Both the position numbers and the translations under genes were made by a program. Below are positions 60,966-64,000 of a stretch of DNA of 64,000 bases, one piece after another (position 1 is the stretch's first letter; every line of letters starts with the position of its first letter). The notes beneath the pieces were generated by a model. It saw only the letters and a program-made list of their open reading frames with translations, did no database searches and was not told the origin of the DNA. Source of the stretch: Vanilla planifolia (Eukaryota > Streptophyta > Magnoliopsida > Asparagales > Orchidaceae); assembly GCA_023846275.1 (NCBI GenBank), contig CM043875.1:7576626-7640625 (forward strand). Reading direction: 5' to 3'.

Positions 60966-62539
60966 ACTGATATTTTGTGTTCCGCTTCCTTATGGTACTG
61001 TTAAAGTATAGTGTATCTGTGGGTTTAATTTATCAAATATCTGCTAATTTAATTGTAATTGTAATTTAAACTCTATTCATATTTTCTGTTTACTACTGCA
61101 TTTTTTTTTTCACTCAACTTGAATGGTAGATCCTTTTTCCTCACCCAAGAGGTTGTGGTATTTGAACCTTATTCATGCAGCAGTGTTCTTAAGCTTCATC
61201 TTTTTATTTGAACTCGGCTTGGAATTTATGTTGAGTCTTCTACTTTGAATTGGTAGAACATGTGTCAAGTTTGCTCAATTCAAATCAATTTCAACATGAA
61301 CAAAAATCGAGATTTTCTATTTTGAATTCAGCTAAAATTGCCCAAACTCAATGTGAAAGCAATTATGATGATAATGCTTGTTGAACTTACATTTCATTAT
61401 TACTTGAAATAATTGGATCATCCACATTATGAGACACTTTCTTTCCTCAGATTTAACAATAACAAAGTTATTTGAGAAACTTAGTTTAAATTCGTGTTTG
61501 AATTGAGCTTCAAAGAGTTACCAATTCATTGCAGAGAAGCTTGCTTAATCCAATAGTTTATGAAACCTTCATACGGTTTCTGTCTATTTCCAGTTAGAGT
61601 TAAGAGACCTTGTTGAACTTTTTTTTTCAACAGTTTCTTCTAGGTCTCCAATGTTGGCATCATGTTGATATGGCTCCCACTCCTTAAATTGCTGCAACAG
61701 CAAGATTGCATTTCACAGTTACAAATTTTTTTACTGTTAATGCCTCGTTTTTGTGAAAACCTCAAAATTTATTATTACTTAGCAATGGGACATACCTTGC
61801 AATGTTCAATGGATCCATCTTGATTATATTTGATTTTATAAACCCATTTGGATGATTTAGCCTTTTTTCTTTTGGTAAAGGAAGTAGACTACAAGTTTGA
61901 TTGTCAACAAGGGCTTTTAGTTCCTTTCAACAAGGGCTTTATTTCTTCAAACTTTGCTTGTTCTGTGTCGTTCCTTGTTATTTATGTATCAAAAGTAGCC
62001 AAATCTGAACTCAATAAACGTAATTGATTAGATTTCTTAACATTTTTGAGAGATTTGATTGGTAGGTTTATGGATGCATGGGGTTTGCTATCCTTTCACA
62101 ATCAAGAAGTATTCTAACTATTTTGTTGAAATCCTTCTTTCTATTTTGGGTCTTAGTTGATCTTTGCTTAAAATTTCTATATTATGTTCTTATGCCAGTG
62201 ATTGTTCCCTTTCTCATAGTCTTTTGTTTGCAATGCTAAGGGCTCTTTGCTCCTTTTACATGTAGAGGGTCCATTCTACCATGCAAAAATTTCTTCTTTG
62301 ACCATGTTCTCTATGCCTTTGTATTTCCAATATGTTTCTTGCCTAATATCCAACTTACAAAAACAGTTCATTATTATATAACTTTTTTATCCAAAACACT
62401 TTTTTTTTAGGAGCTAACCATGAGGATGCAAATTGGTGACTATCATGAACATTACAATCTATTATTTTGAATGTTAGTATTAAACCTATCTTTTCCAAAG
62501 TGTTACCTTCTTTGTGTCTTAATCCTAATAAAATTGTCA
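60966..62539. other. Unassigned sequence between Tat and copia remnants
   Basis: It holds the expected 3' part of the Tat element and the 5' part of the next copia, but I read no secure domain. A minus-strand stretch near 61690-61570 translates to EWEPYQHDANIGDLEET and, one frame over, VQQGLLTLTGNRQKPYEGF without stops; I could not tie it to a family. The minus frame 62355-62549 is also unrecognised. Confidence 0.3.
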
Positions 62540-64000
62540 TTTGGGTCATTCATTCCTTCTCGAGTTAAAAGTTATTTTCTTCTTTTCAGTCTTTTGGTTT
62601 TGAGTGTGAACTAGAAAGTGCTTCTTATCCTTCTAGTAAAAAGGTTACTCAATTTGATTTAGTTCATTTTTATATTTGGGATTCCTGTCGAGTGTAGTCT
62701 CTTAATTATTCCTATTATTTTATCATATTTGTTAATACTTATTTTCAAGTTACATGGATTTATTTGTGGATACATCTTGGGTAGAGTAATATAATTTTCA
62801 ATAATAAATGAAGTCCAATTTTTCATTACCATTAATGCTTTTGAGTTTATTCAATAAAATTATGCATAATCTCTTCATATTATCAGGTAATGTATCATAC
62901 ATCTTGTCCTTATACATATCAGTATAATGGCATGGTTGAAATCATTAACACTTACTTGATAATTCTTGCACACTTCTAATTCAAATGCCTGTACCTCACA
63001 AGCATTGGGTTTGATTGCCCTAATCACCACTTATATTATCAATCAGATTCTTTCCTCTATTCTGGACTGTTTTTTCCCTTTAGATTGTTGTATCTTAGTA
63101 AACTTTTTTTCTTTGTTGTTATCAGAGTTTTTGGTTGTACCTTCTTTATTTTGTCTCTGTATCTTTGGTCTTTACAAATTATCTCTTTGAGTGGCTAAGT
63201 ACATCTTTCTTGGGATTCTTGTACTCATAAAGGACATCATAGTTATGATCTTAGTGTCATTTTTATACTTGTGGATATCATTTTTTTAAATTAACTCTAT
63301 ATTTTTTCAATGCAACATCCATTATATTCCTTCACCTTTTTTTTAGATGTTATGGCCCCTTATATTTGTCCCTTCACTTTTTTTTAATATATTTTAGATG
63401 AATAAAAGAGATTATCTTATTATTGATTGCTGTTAAAATTGGACTACTTATCTTAGATACTTGATTGACTTTCTTAGTTTCAGATCCTCCACCGCTCCCT
63501 TTTAGCCTTTAATTACCTATAGCTTTATGAAAAATCAAATTGTTTTACATTACATATTTTGTAAGTGTCCATGTCTCTCTTTGTAAACTTAGCTTATTAT
63601 ACCTTTGCCACCTGCCTCTCATTTGTTTAGAGCCCAACATTTACTAATGTTAACAAGCAATGATTGTAGAAATGTTCATTCTCATTTTTTTAAGACACGA
63701 GAATTGGTATAAACACTTTAAGATCTCAATTCCTCAACTATGGTATTTCTTGTCATAAAGCTACTTAATCTATGACTTTCACCCGATGTATTATCTCTAT
63801 GTAATTCTAACCGATTTATGCGTGGTTTTATGGTTGCTCTTAGCTCTTGCATTAAATTAGCTTGTTCTAGAATCATATGTTGTATTACTGGTCAATTGGT
63901 AGCTGGGTTGATGAAGAATCGGATTTCTATGTTGTCTTCTCAATTTAGTGGTAACAAACTATTAAGTTCGAAACAAATTTCTTAATTTGGATTATAAAAA
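62540..64000 (+). pseudogene. Ty1-copia integrase to RT remnant, running off the window
   Basis: It reads FECELESASYPSSKKVTQFD (family CELAKHHRVSFPISNKRS), LVHFYIWD, VTWIYLWIHL (family VTWVFLLKHKSD), YTYQYNGMVEIINTYLI (family NTPQQNGVAERKNRHLL), IALITTYIINQI (family AVLTAAYLINRM), VFGCTFFI (family VFGCTCFV), VHLSWDSCTHKGHHSYDLS (family CIFLGYSPHQKGYKCYCPV) and near 63655 QAMIVEM (family QAMIEEM), the start of the RT. Frames are broken by stops. The rest of the element lies beyond the window. Confidence 0.85.

Overview
This is an AT-rich, repeat-dense stretch of a flowering-plant nuclear genome. The evidence is one split host gene with standard GT-AG introns plus remnants of the classic plant retroelement lineages: Tekay/Del-like, Tat-like and CRM-like Ty3-gypsy, Ty1-copia, and RTE-like LINE. 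I cannot name the species. I see no bacterial, organellar, viral or CRISPR features, and no RNA gene.

The only intact gene I can support is a UMP-CMP (nucleoside monophosphate) kinase on the + strand. It has seven coding exons between 17387 and 29532 that join in frame to 229 residues, with all the key family motifs. Its introns are large (3.8, 1.4, 0.13, 5.2, 0.12 and 0.86 kb). The 5.2-kb intron 4 carries two head-to-tail remnants of an RTE-type LINE reverse transcriptase, and intron 1 carries a GC-richer dispersed repeat that has a relative at 9.4 kb.

Layout: 1.2-9.4 kb is a decayed + strand gypsy element. Its pol gene is broken by a probable solo LTR (1.75-3.18 kb) and by a 2.7-kb block holding microsatellites and a roughly 500-bp tandem array (5.0-7.65 kb); its polypurine tract and 3' LTR are still recognisable at 8.08-8.09 kb. 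9.4-17.3 kb is mostly featureless AT-rich DNA with one possible LTR start and two microsatellites. 17.4-29.5 kb is the kinase gene. 30.5-31.5 kb is a degenerate tandem array. 32.5-39.1 kb mixes LTR-like direct repeats, an unusual GC-rich block with a TATA box (34.8-36.0 kb) and a minus-strand copia gag remnant. 39.8-41.5 kb is a decayed CRM-like gypsy with gag and integrase remnants. 41.5-46.7 kb is a copia element reduced to two LTRs and a gag, with no pol.

49.26-60.96 kb is a Tat-like gypsy pol (protease, reverse transcriptase, integrase). Its protease codons are interrupted by a complete minus-strand Tekay/Del-like gypsy element (49340-58271) with TG...CA LTRs, a tRNA-iMet-type primer binding site, a polypurine tract and a 5-bp TAGAT target duplication. 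The Tat remnant also has a roughly 235-bp tandem array between reverse transcriptase and integrase. 62.5-64.0 kb is a copia integrase running off the window.

All retroelement reading frames are broken by stops and frameshifts, so none looks autonomous. I found no clear novel functional system. The most interesting observations are the exactly readable nested insertion, the gag-only copia element, the duplicated LINE inside a host intron and the GC-rich GTCGAC/GACCCG block. Retroelement boundaries marked approximate were set by eye.
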